Source: Bacteriovoracaceae bacterium
GTDB taxonomy: Bacteria > Bdellovibrionota > Bacteriovoracia > Bacteriovoracales > Bacteriovoracaceae
Reading direction: 5' to 3'
Length of the DNA: 64,000 nucleotides
NCBI GenBank assembly: GCA_013141065.1
Contig: JABFRR010000008.1
Span: 501,464 to 565,463 of the forward strand
Below the pieces are notes generated by a model. It made no database searches and was not told the origin of the DNA. It worked only from the letters and a program-made list of their open reading frames with translations. The translations under genes and the position numbers were made by a program. Position 1 is the first letter of the stretch; the number at the start of each line of letters is the position of its first letter. Below, piece by piece: positions 18,711 to 26,736 of the stretch.

Positions 18711-19680
18711 TAAAAAATTTAATTTTGTTTTAATTGGCTTTAACCGAGTAACTGCTGAACTAGCTCCAGTTGTAAATGCTTATGCCCTTGAAGAATATTT
18801 TTGCGATGGCGTTGAAGAATTTTCTCTGGAAGAAGCCAGGGTGGATGAAATTTTAGGTGATCGCGCCTACTCTGGTGGAGACATACCAGAATCTCTCATT
18901 GATGAGGTACAGGCTGCAACTAGTGGACAGGATGAATTCACCTATAAGTATTTCTTCTATGAAGGTGATTTCGAAAAAAACTCAGCTGACTTTGTATTTT
19001 TTATTAAGACAACTTATCCCGAGTTATCAGTCTATACAGATCAAAAAAACTTTGAAGATTGGAATGCGGAATGGAAAAAGTTCTATAATCCAATTATTGT
19101 TTCTGAAAATATAGAGATCATTCCAGAGTGGCTTATAGACTCCCACAGTAATAAATCTATTCACCAAGTGTATATTTATCCCGGAATGGGTTTTGGAACC
19201 GGAACTCATGAGACGACTTATTTATGCTTGGTTCTTTTTGACAAGCTTCTTGGAGAACTTACTTCAGCTGATTCGTGTTTAGATTTTGGTTGTGGCTCAG
19301 GAATTCTGGGAATTACGGCAATGAAAACTAAAAAAATGCTAACACATTTTGTAGATATTGATCGAAGTGCATTAGAGAATTGCACTCAAAATTTAGTTTT
19401 AAATTTTGCCAATCAAGATTTATCTGGAACAGAATTACTTTTGAGAGATCGGTACAATACTAAAAAATACGATTTAATTTTTGCAAATATATTAGAGTTT
19501 GTTTTAATTTCAGAGAAAAAAACCTTATTAAATTCTTTAAAAACTGGTGGATATTTGATTGTCTCAGGAATTCTCAATCATCAAGTGGATAACATTATTG
19601 GTGAATATAAAACGCTAAAAAAGATTTCAGTTGTCTCTAAGGGAGACTGGAGTGCAATTTTATTTAAGGACAATATGTGA
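18700..19680 (+). CDS. prmA: Ribosomal protein L11 methyltransferase PrmA
   Basis: PrmA trimethylates ribosomal protein L11 using S-adenosylmethionine. The C-terminal methyltransferase domain has GMGFGTGTHETTYLCL, the PrmA hallmark, followed by the SAM loop DFGCGSGILGITA and the FANILEFVLI segment in place of the NPP-like catalytic motif. The N-terminal substrate-binding domain is longer than in E. coli, giving 326 aa in place of about 293. The GTG start at 18700 lies inside the end of the preceding gene, so translation may be coupled. It is followed by rsmE, a common pairing. Confidence 0.9.
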   Translation: MENNKKFNFVLIGFNRVTAELAPVVNAYALEEYFCDGVEEFSLEEARVDEILGDRAYSGGDIPESLIDEVQAATSGQDEFTYKYFFYEGDFEKNSADFVFFIKTTYPELSVYTDQKNFEDWNAEWKKFYNPIIVSENIEIIPEWLIDSHSNKSIHQVYIYPGMGFGTGTHETTYLCLVLFDKLLGELTSADSCLDFGCGSGILGITAMKTKKMLTHFVDIDRSALENCTQNLVLNFANQDLSGTELLLRDRYNTKKYDLIFANILEFVLISEKKTLLNSLKTGGYLIVSGILNHQVDNIIGEYKTLKKISVVSKGDWSAILFKDNM

Positions 19681-20372
19681 GAGCTATATTTCATCCCTTT
19701 GAAGACTTAATAAAGGATGACATTTTAGTTATAGAAGATGAGCGAGCTCATCATTTGAATGTAGTCAGAGTAAAAGTTGATGAAGTTGTTAAGATTTTTA
19801 ATGGTAAAGGCAAAAGTGCAAAAGGTGTCATTAAAGCAATTTCAAAAAATAAAATACAGATATCAATTTTACAATTAGACCAGGAATTGCCTCTTCATCG
19901 ATTATCGTTAGCGATTGCACTTCCCAAAAAAGACGCATTTGAAGATATTTTAAAAATGGCAGTAGAGCTTGGAGTAGAAAAAATATACCCACTCAAGTCC
20001 GAATTTTCTCAATATGAATTTATTCAAAATGAACGAATCGATAGGCTACTTGAAAGTGCCTTGATACAATCAAATAATTCCTATTTTCCAATTATATCAA
20101 AACAACAAAGCCTTGGACAATTTCTGGAAAGCTGTCCTGGCAAAGTGGCTTTTTTTAATTCACAAAATAGTACAATTCGTCATTTAACAAAAAATATCGA
20201 GTTAACTATTCTCATTGGGCCGGAAGGTGGTTTTTCTTCGAAAGAAATTGATCAAATTCGCTCGAGACCAGAAATTTTAGAAATTCATCTCCCTACTCCT
20301 ATATTACGAGCTCCAACAGCTGTAGCAGCTTCAATAGGTTATTTGTTATCGTCAATATCACCAGTCACGTAA
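19677..20372 (+). CDS. rsmE: 16S rRNA m3U1498 methyltransferase RsmE
   Basis: RsmE is a SPOUT-class methyltransferase that modifies U1498 in the 3' minor domain of 16S rRNA. The C-terminal knot has the signature LTILIGPEGGFSSKEI and the later LPTPILRAPTAVAASIGYLL, both diagnostic. The N-terminal PUA-like domain contains ERAHHLNVVRVK. The start GTG at 19677 overlaps the prmA stop (ATGTGA). Length 231 aa, slightly below the usual 240-250. Confidence 0.92.
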   Translation: MRAIFHPFEDLIKDDILVIEDERAHHLNVVRVKVDEVVKIFNGKGKSAKGVIKAISKNKIQISILQLDQELPLHRLSLAIALPKKDAFEDILKMAVELGVEKIYPLKSEFSQYEFIQNERIDRLLESALIQSNNSYFPIISKQQSLGQFLESCPGKVAFFNSQNSTIRHLTKNIELTILIGPEGGFSSKEIDQIRSRPEILEIHLPTPILRAPTAVAASIGYLLSSISPVT

Positions 20373-20459
20373 TTAGGCTCTCGGCTAAAAAAATTATTGA
20401 TGCATCGTTTTGTTTATGGGATTCTTAATGCAAGAGCTAAACTATTGCCAAGGTAGATT

Positions 20460-21224
20460 ATGAATCAAGAAAATCATTCATTTTCATCATTACAAGTTTC
20501 TAAACCGATTCAAGTTAATCTTGATGAGTTTCAAATTAATGAAGATACCTTCAAGCCAATGACAAAGGGTTTAGGTTTTCACCAGGACTTGAGACGTCCG
20601 GCTTTTAAGCAAACACCTAAAGAAAAGAAAAACTTTAGCCAAAACTATGCACCAGTGTCGCAGAATATTTCTAATTCACTTGGTCCCAAGCATGTATCGA
20701 CTAATCATTTACCTACCGGACTTGAAGCATTCTACGGAAGTAATCCAAGCCAAGAATTGATTAAGTCTATTGATTCTAAAGTTGAACTTACACAAGTATC
20801 ATCAGGCACAATTAAAGATCTTAGCAATACAAAAGAAGCTCCTATGGCCTCTCAATTTTTTGCCTGGATAATTGATGTCGGAGTCATTGCTAGCTTTGTT
20901 GCACTCACAGGTGCTTTACTGGTTTTAGCTTCTGGGATTGAATTTAGCATGTATTCAAGAATTCTCCCTGCGAGAGATTTAATTCTTTTTTCAGGTGCAA
21001 TTTTTTCAATTTACTACATTTTATATTTCACGATTTTAGACCTTGGGGCCACGCCAGGAAAAACAATTCTTGGTATACGGCTTGTCACTGTAGCTGGAAA
21101 AGACTTAACCGTGAAACATACATTGGTTCGTTCATTGATTTCACTTTTATCTGGAATAGCGCTATTTCTTCCAATGCTATTAGACTTTCAAGGCAGACTT
21201 TCTGAAACCAAGCTCGTCAAATAA
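20460..21224 (+). CDS. RDD family membrane protein with a long N-terminal tail
   Basis: The first about 130 residues are polar, low in hydrophobic residues and probably disordered. The C-terminal half is an RDD domain with about three transmembrane helices: ASQFFAWIIDVGVIASF, then FSIYYILYFTILDLGATPGKTILGIRLV (the conserved aspartate and PGK region), then RSLISLLSGIALFLPML. RDD proteins are small inner-membrane proteins of mostly unknown function, some linked to ion transport. The TAA stop overlaps the ATG of the next gene (TAATG). Confidence 0.85.
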   Translation: MNQENHSFSSLQVSKPIQVNLDEFQINEDTFKPMTKGLGFHQDLRRPAFKQTPKEKKNFSQNYAPVSQNISNSLGPKHVSTNHLPTGLEAFYGSNPSQELIKSIDSKVELTQVSSGTIKDLSNTKEAPMASQFFAWIIDVGVIASFVALTGALLVLASGIEFSMYSRILPARDLILFSGAIFSIYYILYFTILDLGATPGKTILGIRLVTVAGKDLTVKHTLVRSLISLLSGIALFLPMLLDFQGRLSETKLVK

Positions 21225-21685
21225 TGGAAGAACTCTCACAAGAAACCAAAAAATTTTTAGCAGAAAATAAAGATAAAAAAATTGTCTTTACCAATGGCTG
21301 TTTTGACATACTACACCTGGGCCATGTGGAATATCTTAATGAAGCAAGAGCTCTCGGTGATTGTCTTATTATAGCAATTAATTCAGATGAGAGTGTTCGT
21401 AAAATAAAAGGCCCAGATCGCCCGATTAATAATGAACGCGATAGAGCTAAAATGCTTTTAAATCTAAAAGCAGTAGATTGTGTTCAGATTTTTAATGAAG
21501 AAACCCCTCTAGAAATTATAAAATTAATATGCCCAAAAGTTTTAGTGAAAGGTGGAGATTGGAAGCCAGAACAAATTATTGGTTCTGATTTTGTCGCCAA
21601 AATTGGCGGTATTACTAAAAGTCTTATGTTCAAAGAAGGTTATTCAACCAGCAATCTCATCAAAAATGTTCAAGGGAAAAAATAA
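21224..21685 (+). CDS. rfaE2: D-glycero-beta-D-manno-heptose 1-phosphate adenylyltransferase (RfaE2/HldE C-domain)
   Basis: The 153-aa cytidylyltransferase-like protein has GCFDILHLGHVEYL with the HxGH nucleotide-binding motif and the IKGPDRPINNERDRAKML and LVKGGDW segments of the heptose adenylyltransferases. It makes ADP-heptose for the LPS inner core. It stands alone, without the kinase domain fused in E. coli HldE, which is the arrangement in many other bacteria. It overlaps the preceding RDD gene by one base. Confidence 0.9.
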   Translation: MEELSQETKKFLAENKDKKIVFTNGCFDILHLGHVEYLNEARALGDCLIIAINSDESVRKIKGPDRPINNERDRAKMLLNLKAVDCVQIFNEETPLEIIKLICPKVLVKGGDWKPEQIIGSDFVAKIGGITKSLMFKEGYSTSNLIKNVQGKK

Positions 21686-21806
21686 AACTTTAATGATCAA
21701 GTTTTAATTTTTTTAAGCATCTATTTTTATTCAAACAACCTCAATGACCGACTTAATTTGTCAGTATAAATAATGGAAATAATTGCCTTTTTTCTGAAGA
21801 AAACGC

Positions 21807-21833
21807 TTTAGTTTGTTTCTTTTACTCCGATAT
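21807..21833 (+). promoter_or_regulatory. Sigma-28 (FliA)-type promoter of flagellin gene 1
   Basis: TTTAGTTT (21807-21814) and TCCGATAT (21826-21833) are separated by 11 bp, close to the established FliA consensus TAAAGTTT-N11-GCCGATAA. It lies about 105 bp upstream of the flagellin start in a 253-bp gap. Between them are a stem-loop and a short upstream ORF. Confidence 0.75.
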
Positions 21834-21872
21834 TTATTGCATGCAAAGGATGGGACTTTTGCAGAAACAACA

Positions 21873-21900
21873 AAGATTCCAACAAGGCTGTTTGAATCTT
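21873..21900 (+). promoter_or_regulatory. Stem-loop in the 5' leader of flagellin gene 1
   Basis: AAGATTC (21873-21879) pairs with GAATCTT (21894-21900), ending about 8 bases before an AAGGAGGA ribosome binding site. The other two flagellin genes have stem-loops in the same relative position with different sequences, which suggests conserved structure for mRNA stability or translational control. Confidence 0.5.
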
Positions 21901-21919
21901 AAATTTTAAGGAGGAAGGC

Positions 21920-21937
21920 ATGAATCTAGGAGATTAG
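21920..21937 (+). other. Five-codon leader ORF upstream of flagellin gene 1
   Basis: A near-perfect Shine-Dalgarno sequence (AAGGAGGA) is spaced for the ATG at 21920, which reads MNLGD and stops at TAG 21935-21937, one base before the flagellin ATG at 21939. The flagellin has its own weaker AGGAG inside this leader. The arrangement looks like a minicistron for re-initiation or translational coupling. No product function is implied. Confidence 0.5.
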
Positions 21938-21938
21938 T

Positions 21939-22772
21939 ATGGGATTAAGAATTAGTACAAACACGCAGTCATTAAGAGCACAAAATGCAATGAGTAAGGT
22001 CGAAACTCAAAAGTCCGAATCTCTTGCAAAATTGTCATCAGGTTCAAGAATTAATAAAGCTGGGGACGATGCAGCTGGATTAGCAATCTCGGAAAAGTTA
22101 AAAGCTAACATCCGTGGTTCAATGCAAGCTACAAGAAACGCTGGAGATGGTATTTCGATGATTCAAACGGCAGAAGGTGGATTAAATGAAGTTTCAAACG
22201 TCTTAATTAGACTAAGAGAACTTTCAGTACAAGCAGCTTCTGATACGATTGGTGACCAAGAAAGATCGTTTGCAGACTTAGAATTTCAAAACTTAACTCA
22301 AGAAGTTGAGAGAATTGCAACCTCTACTCAATTTAACGGAAAAGATTTGTTAAGTGGTCAAGGTGATTCAATGGATTTCCAAATTGGTATTATGAACGAT
22401 CCGAAAAACGATCGTCTTTCATACAAACCACAGGATTCTAGTGCTCGAATTGCTGACCTTGGAATTGATGGTCTTGGTGTAACAACTAAAGTGAATGCTC
22501 AAGAAAATTTAGAAAAAATTGATATGGCGATTAACGGAATTAACGGTAACCGCGCTTCTCTGGGTGCTCTACAAAATAGACTCCAGTCAACAATTTCTAA
22601 CCTTGAAGTCAGAACTGAAAACTTAGCTGCTGCAAATTCTCGTATAAGAGACACAGACGTTGCTGCTGAGTCAGCAGAACTGGCAAAAGCAAATATTCTT
22701 TCTGCAGCTTCAACTTCGGTTTTAGCTCAGGCGAATAACTCTGGATCTGGTGCTTTAAAATTGATTGGATAA
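21939..22772 (+). CDS. fliC: Flagellin 1
   Basis: This is a filament subunit exported by the flagellar type III system. The 277-aa protein has the D0/D1 N-terminal region (MGLRISTNTQSLRAQNAM; LSSGSRINKAGDDAAGLAI) and the C-terminal region (NRASLGALQNRLQSTISNL; LAQANNSGSGALKLIG). It almost lacks the variable D2/D3 domains, so the filament surface should be simple. It differs clearly from flagellins 2 and 3, which resemble each other closely. Conserved LSSGxRI and the loop recognised by the innate receptor in other species are in the D1 part. It is expressed from the sigma-28-like promoter at 21807. Confidence 0.96.
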   Translation: MGLRISTNTQSLRAQNAMSKVETQKSESLAKLSSGSRINKAGDDAAGLAISEKLKANIRGSMQATRNAGDGISMIQTAEGGLNEVSNVLIRLRELSVQAASDTIGDQERSFADLEFQNLTQEVERIATSTQFNGKDLLSGQGDSMDFQIGIMNDPKNDRLSYKPQDSSARIADLGIDGLGVTTKVNAQENLEKIDMAINGINGNRASLGALQNRLQSTISNLEVRTENLAAANSRIRDTDVAAESAELAKANILSAASTSVLAQANNSGSGALKLIG

Positions 22773-22798
22773 GATTTGTAAAAAACATTCTTAAAAAT

Positions 22799-22828
22799 AA
22801 AGGCTTCCGCAAGGAGGCCTTTTTTTTT
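22799..22828 (+). terminator. Rho-independent terminator after flagellin 1
   Basis: AAAGGCTTCC, a GCAA tetraloop and GGAGGCCTTT form a 10-bp stem (one T-G pair), followed by a run of T. Confidence 0.93.
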
Positions 22829-22901
22829 GTCTTTTTTCCGCTTTAACTATCAGATATTTCAAAAGAAAATGAATTAATCTCAACATACTTGATAAAAATG
22901 C

Positions 22902-22929
22902 TTAAGTTTATAGCCGAGTAATCCGATAC
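22902..22929 (+). promoter_or_regulatory. Sigma-28-type promoter of flagellin gene 2
   Basis: TTAAGTTT (22902-22909) and TCCGATAC (22922-22929) with a 12-bp spacer (11 if the upstream box is shifted by one) match the FliA consensus apart from spacing. The flagellin start is 75 bp downstream. Confidence 0.6.
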
Positions 22930-22967
22930 GACATTCATCTGATAAATATTGTCAGGTATCAACGTAA

Positions 22968-22987
22968 GAGAAGGCGGGGGCTTTCTC
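22968..22987 (+). promoter_or_regulatory. Stem-loop upstream of the flagellin 2 ribosome binding site
   Basis: GAGAAGG pairs with CTTTCTC (seven pairs including one G-T) around the G-rich loop CGGGGG. It ends about 7 bases before the AGGAGA of the flagellin 2 ribosome binding site. Confidence 0.5.
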
Positions 22988-23003
22988 AATAAAGGAGAAT
23001 CTC

Positions 23004-23837
23004 ATGGGTTTAAGAATTGCCACGAACATTGCGTCCCAGAACGTACAGAAGAACTTAAAGGAAGTTTCGAATGAAGGAAACTCTACACTAGAAAAGTTAT
23101 CTTCTGGTAAAAGAATCACAAGAGCATCAGACGATGCTGCTGGTCTTGCGATTGCCACAAACCTTGAAGCACAAACAAAAGGTTTAAGACAGGCCACTCG
23201 AAACGCTAACGACGGTATCTCCCTCGTTCAAACAGCAGAAGGGGGTTTAAATGAAACAACAAATATCCTCACTCGATTACGTGAATTAACGATTCAGGCT
23301 TCATCAGATACTGTTGGAGAAACTGAGAGAGGATTTTTAGATAAAGAGTATCAACAGTTAACAAAAGAGATTGATCGTATTTCAGAATCGACAGTTTTTA
23401 ACGGTACTCAGTTGCTAAATGGTGAAGGTAAAGGCTCAATGGATTTTCAAGTTGGAGCATTTGCTGGAGACCAAAACAGAATTACTTTTGAATCTTCTGA
23501 GTCTGATTCTTCTGCATCTTCTATTGGTGTATCTGGAACTTCGATATCAGAAAAAGATAGTGCACTAGACGCGATTTCAAACGTAGATACAGCAATAGAA
23601 AAAGTTTCTGGTCAAAGAGCTACACTTGGATCGATTCAATCTAGATTACAGTCAACTGTAAAAAACCTTGAAGTTCAAACGATCAACCAAGATAGTGCAA
23701 GATCAGTAATTCAAGACGTGGACGTTGCAGAAGCTTCAGCTTCACTTGCTTCTAACAGTGTAGTGAAAAATGCTGGGGTTGCAACTCTTGCTCAAGCAAA
23801 TCAAATTCCAATGTCTGCTCTTAGATTAATTGGATAG
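23004..23837 (+). CDS. fliC: Flagellin 2
   Basis: A 277-aa flagellin with intact D0/D1 ends (MGLRIATNIASQNVQKNL; LSSGKRITRASDDAAGLAI; the C-terminal LAQANQIPMSALRLIG) and a very short central region. It is nearly identical in layout to flagellin 3, which points to a tandem duplication within this lineage. An AAAGGAGA ribosome binding site precedes the ATG. The central region is serine-rich (SSESDSSASS), a plausible target for O-glycosylation by the enzymes encoded at 31.5-35.8 kb. That last point is inference. Confidence 0.96.
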   Translation: MGLRIATNIASQNVQKNLKEVSNEGNSTLEKLSSGKRITRASDDAAGLAIATNLEAQTKGLRQATRNANDGISLVQTAEGGLNETTNILTRLRELTIQASSDTVGETERGFLDKEYQQLTKEIDRISESTVFNGTQLLNGEGKGSMDFQVGAFAGDQNRITFESSESDSSASSIGVSGTSISEKDSALDAISNVDTAIEKVSGQRATLGSIQSRLQSTVKNLEVQTINQDSARSVIQDVDVAEASASLASNSVVKNAGVATLAQANQIPMSALRLIG

Positions 23838-23849
23838 TTCTATGTAGAT

Positions 23850-23890
23850 GAGCACTCCTCCCAATGAAAGTTGGTATGAGTTGAGTGCTC
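23850..23890 (+). terminator. Long hairpin after flagellin 2
   Basis: GAGCACTC and GAGTGCTC enclose inner pairs CTC/GAG and CCAA/TTGG. There is no T run after it, so it may protect the mRNA 3' end or slow polymerase rather than act as a classic intrinsic terminator. Confidence 0.6.
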
Positions 23891-23949
23891 TCTCATTAAA
23901 CTACCCGCTTTAAATTGAGCACGTAGTAAATTTTGAATACTAATTTAAG

Positions 23950-24046
23950 TAGTCTCCATAGAGTGTAAGATTAGCAATGGTTTTATGCTCTAATACTTAA
24001 GCCCAACCCTTCCACTTCCCCGCAACTATAGGTGGAAGGGTTTTTT
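23950..24046 (+). ncRNA. Candidate small RNA between flagellin genes 2 and 3
   Basis: The 422-bp gap between flagellins 2 and 3 holds no ORF. A possible promoter (TTGAGC at 23915-23920, 17-bp spacer, TACTAA at 23938-23943) is followed by a long-range hairpin with TTAAGTA (23945-23951) pairing to TACTTAA (23994-24000) and inner ATTAG/CTAAT pairs. A strong intrinsic terminator follows directly. Together they would give a structured transcript of about 100 nt. It could equally be extra 3' structure of the flagellin 2 mRNA, so this is a proposal from sequence alone. Confidence 0.35.
24005..24046 (+). terminator. Rho-independent terminator between flagellins 2 and 3
   Basis: AACCCTTCCAC (24005-24015) pairs perfectly with GTGGAAGGGTT (24032-24042) around a 16-base loop, followed by more T. 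Confidence 0.92.
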
Positions 24047-24163
24047 CAACTCAAAACATGATTTAATAGTAGATAAAATTATTTTTATCAAATTATTATT
24101 GCCTATAACTCTCTGATTTCTAAGTAAATTCAAATTAAATTATATCTGAGTAAAGCTTTTTAC

Positions 24164-24191
24164 TTAAGTATTTTCCCGAACGTTTCGATAG
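24164..24191 (+). promoter_or_regulatory. Sigma-28-like promoter of flagellin gene 3
   Basis: TTAAGTAT (24164-24171), a 12-bp spacer and TTCGATAG (24184-24191) are a weaker match to the FliA consensus. The position relative to the gene and the spacing equal those of flagellin 2. Confidence 0.5.
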
Positions 24192-24195
24192 GTTG

Positions 24196-24242
24196 TTTGA
24201 CTGACAAAAGCAGTCAAAAACAAAAAGGGAATGGGGATTCCC
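24196..24242 (+). promoter_or_regulatory. Two stem-loops in the flagellin 3 leader
   Basis: TTTGACTG/CAGTCAAA form an 8-bp stem with a 7-base loop (24196-24218). GGGAAT-GGGG-ATTCCC form a second stem-loop (24227-24242) that ends 6 bases before the AGGAGA ribosome binding site. Confidence 0.55.
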
Positions 24243-24259
24243 GAAAACAGGAGACTATC

Positions 24260-25093
24260 ATGGGTTTAAGAATTGCTACGAACATTGCTTCACAAAACGT
24301 ACAGAAAAACTTGAAAGAAGTTTCTAATGCTGGGAACTCTCAGTTAGAAAAACTATCTTCAGGTAAAAGAATCACAAAAGCGTCAGACGATGCTGCCGGA
24401 CTTGCGATTGCGACAAACTTAGAAGCGCAAACAAAAGGCCTAAGACAGGCATCAAGAAACGCAAATGACGGTGTATCTTTAATTCAAACAGCCGAGGGTG
24501 GATTAAACGAAACATCAAACATTTTAGTTCGATTACGTGAATTAACAATCCAAGCAGCTTCTGACACAGTTGGTGAAACAGAAAGAGGATTTTTGGATAA
24601 AGAATATCAACAATTAACAAAAGAAATCGACCGTATTTCGCAATCAACAGTTTTCAACGGATCTCAACTTCTTAATGGTGAAGGTAAAGGGGTCATGGAT
24701 TTTCAAGTTGGTGCATTTGCGGGCGAACAAAATAAAATTTCATTCGATTCTACAGAGTCTAACTCATCTGCCTCAGCAATTGGTGTGCAAGGCACAGGTA
24801 TTACGAATAAAGATGATGCTCTTAGTTCTATCACGACAGTGGATGAAGCGATTGAAAAAGTTTCAGGACAACGTGCGAATTTAGGTTCAATTCAGTCGAG
24901 ACTACAATCGACAATTAAAAACCTTGAAGTTCAAACGATTAACCAAGATAGTGCTCGTTCAGTAATTCAGGATGTGGATGTTGCTGAAGCTTCAGCGGCC
25001 TTAGCTTCAAACAGTGTTGTTAAAAATGCAGCGGTTTCGACATTAGCTCAAGCTAATCAAATACCTAACTCTGCACTTAGATTAATTGGATAG
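24260..25093 (+). CDS. fliC: Flagellin 3
   Basis: A 277-aa flagellin, the closest relative of flagellin 2 in the window, with the same compact D0/D1 layout and serine-rich centre. An in-frame ATG lies 63 bp upstream at 24197. However, MGLRIATNIAS at 24260 has an AGGAGA site at good spacing and matches the exact N-terminus of the other two, so 24260 is the start. The stretch from 24197 is leader RNA with two hairpins. Three flagellins of equal length suggest different subunits along the filament, as known in bacteria with multi-flagellin filaments. Confidence 0.96.
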   Translation: MGLRIATNIASQNVQKNLKEVSNAGNSQLEKLSSGKRITKASDDAAGLAIATNLEAQTKGLRQASRNANDGVSLIQTAEGGLNETSNILVRLRELTIQAASDTVGETERGFLDKEYQQLTKEIDRISQSTVFNGSQLLNGEGKGVMDFQVGAFAGEQNKISFDSTESNSSASAIGVQGTGITNKDDALSSITTVDEAIEKVSGQRANLGSIQSRLQSTIKNLEVQTINQDSARSVIQDVDVAEASAALASNSVVKNAAVSTLAQANQIPNSALRLIG

Positions 25094-25169
25094 TTTTTTT
25101 AAAAATTCGAGCTCTGAACTTTAAATCTTAGAGCTCTTTATAAAGATGAAAAATCTTCTGTTTATCCCC

Positions 25170-25199
25170 AACCTCTCTCAACAAAAGAGAGAGGTTTTT
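25170..25199 (+). terminator. Rho-independent terminator after flagellin 3
   Basis: AACCTCTCTC and GAGAGAGGTT form a 10-bp stem with a 7-base loop, followed by T. A second weaker hairpin (GAGCTCT/AGAGCTC) lies about 40 bp upstream. Confidence 0.9.
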
Positions 25200-25231
25200 G
25201 GATAAAAAGAATAAAATATAGAGATGTAATT

Positions 25232-25936
25232 ATGAATCGTGTAAGTGGAAAAAATTTTGAAAAAATGATGATTGAAGCAAGTCAAAATAATTTTTCATTT
25301 TTTGCATGGCAATCGTTTAATGGAATGATTGAAAAATGCGAGTTAAAGATAAAGACTTACAAGAAAGATTACAACATTATTGAGTTTGAAATAGAGTCCA
25401 AGGATTTTGATAATATAGAAAAAGTTGTTTCAGGTAATAGAATTATTAATATTTACGTACCAGGATTATCAATCTCATTTAACTCTGAACTTAAAAGTAT
25501 TTCAGCGGATAAAAGATTAAAGATTTCGATTCCAAGTGAATATGCTTTTTATGAGAGAAGAAAGCATGAACGGCTTCAACCATCGAAAACTTGTTATGTC
25601 TCTTTCGAAATCAACAAGGTCATGCAAAGGAAAAATATTTTTGATATTAGTCAGGGCGGAATAGCGATTATTTTACCTAAATCAAAAAGAATGAACTTAG
25701 ATAATTCAGCAGATATATTTCAACTTACACTTGATATTTTAGGCACAAAAATTAAGGTAGAGGCACAATATTTAGGTTCAATGGTAATTGATGCTTACCG
25801 AACAGAAAATTTACCTTATGGTGGATATAAAATAGCCTTTCGCTTCAGTAAGATATCTGAAAAAGATAAAGATTTTATTAAAGAATTTATAAATCTTCAG
25901 TCTCAAAGCCAAAAACTCCTAAAAAAAGCTACTTAG
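25232..25936 (+). CDS. PilZ domain protein, probable c-di-GMP receptor
   Basis: The 234-aa protein has an N-terminal beta-rich domain (about 1-105) and a C-terminal PilZ domain. Both parts of the c-di-GMP-binding signature are visible: the RxxxR motif in ERRKHERL (about residues 109-115) and DxSxxG in DISQGG (about 137-142). The two-domain layout resembles YcgR-type flagellar brakes. Its position directly after the flagellin genes suggests a role in motility control, possibly at the motor. This is inferred from context, and no experimental target is known here. Confidence 0.82.
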   Translation: MNRVSGKNFEKMMIEASQNNFSFFAWQSFNGMIEKCELKIKTYKKDYNIIEFEIESKDFDNIEKVVSGNRIINIYVPGLSISFNSELKSISADKRLKISIPSEYAFYERRKHERLQPSKTCYVSFEINKVMQRKNIFDISQGGIAIILPKSKRMNLDNSADIFQLTLDILGTKIKVEAQYLGSMVIDAYRTENLPYGGYKIAFRFSKISEKDKDFIKEFINLQSQSQKLLKKAT

Positions 25937-25974
25937 ATAATTTGCTTACATTGATAAAAGCTTTATAATGTCTC

Positions 25975-26736
25975 ATGAAGTTTTCTATTATATCAGATGT
26001 CCATGTAAAAAAATCAGGTGATTCAGCCGAAGAATTATTAATTCGTTTTTTGTCGACAAGCGATGTTGAATCAAGTGATGTGATTTTTCTCCTGGGGGAT
26101 ATTTTTGATTTGATGATTGGCCCCCATTCACAATATTTTTTAAGGTTTCAAAATTTCTTTAATAAAATTGAAAAATTATTAAATAAGGGAGTGAAAATTT
26201 GTTATGTTGAAGGAAATCATGATTTCCACATTACGAAACTCTATCAATCTTATTTTAAGGTACATTCTCATTTAGATAATTCAAATTTTAAAATGGCTCC
26301 ATTTTTTGAATTTCAAGATAACGGAAAGAAAATCTATCTCGCCCATGGAGATGATATTGAACTGGGAAACCCTCAGTATCGAGCATTTAAGTCACTCGTA
26401 ACATCTAAGCCTGTCGAGCTTTTTGCCAACTACTTAATGCCCCATTTTTTTATAAAGTCACTTGGAGAGTTTTCTTCTGAGCAATCAAGAAAAAGAAACA
26501 ATAAACGTTATTCGACTGAGTCTGATTTAACACCTGTGAAGGAAAACTTCAGAAAATCAGTAGAGTTTTTTCATGAAACGAATGCATTTGAAATAATTGT
26601 TTTAGGCCATAGCCATGTAAAAGATCATTATGTATCACGGAATGGATTCGAATATATCAACAATGGTTACGCTCAACATACAAAAACATACATCTCAATT
26701 GTGAATGGAAATGTATGTTTCAAAGATATTATTTAA
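25975..26736 (+). CDS. Metallophosphoesterase, LpxH-like
   Basis: A 253-aa calcineurin-like phosphoesterase with the metal ligands in order: SDVHVK, LGDIFDLMIG, EGNHDFH, LAHGDDIE and GHSHVK. The set and spacing resemble UDP-2,3-diacylglucosamine pyrophosphatase LpxH, which forms lipid X in lipid A synthesis on the inner face of the inner membrane. The window has another LPS-related gene (heptose adenylyltransferase). An unrelated phosphoesterase substrate cannot be excluded. Its stop codon overlaps that of the convergent recN, with no terminator between them. Confidence 0.75.
   Translation: MKFSIISDVHVKKSGDSAEELLIRFLSTSDVESSDVIFLLGDIFDLMIGPHSQYFLRFQNFFNKIEKLLNKGVKICYVEGNHDFHITKLYQSYFKVHSHLDNSNFKMAPFFEFQDNGKKIYLAHGDDIELGNPQYRAFKSLVTSKPVELFANYLMPHFFIKSLGEFSSEQSRKRNNKRYSTESDLTPVKENFRKSVEFFHETNAFEIIVLGHSHVKDHYVSRNGFEYINNGYAQHTKTYISIVNGNVCFKDII

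Noticed and set aside
24197-24259. Longer flagellin 3 start at the ATG 24197
   Set aside because: The extra residues do not match the other two flagellins, whose start MGLRI lines up exactly with 24260. The stretch forms two hairpins of the leader instead.
23004-25093. Flagellin 2 and 3 similarity as a mobile repeat
   Set aside because: The similarity is limited to the coding genes and their leaders and is explained by gene duplication; there are no terminal repeats or target duplications.
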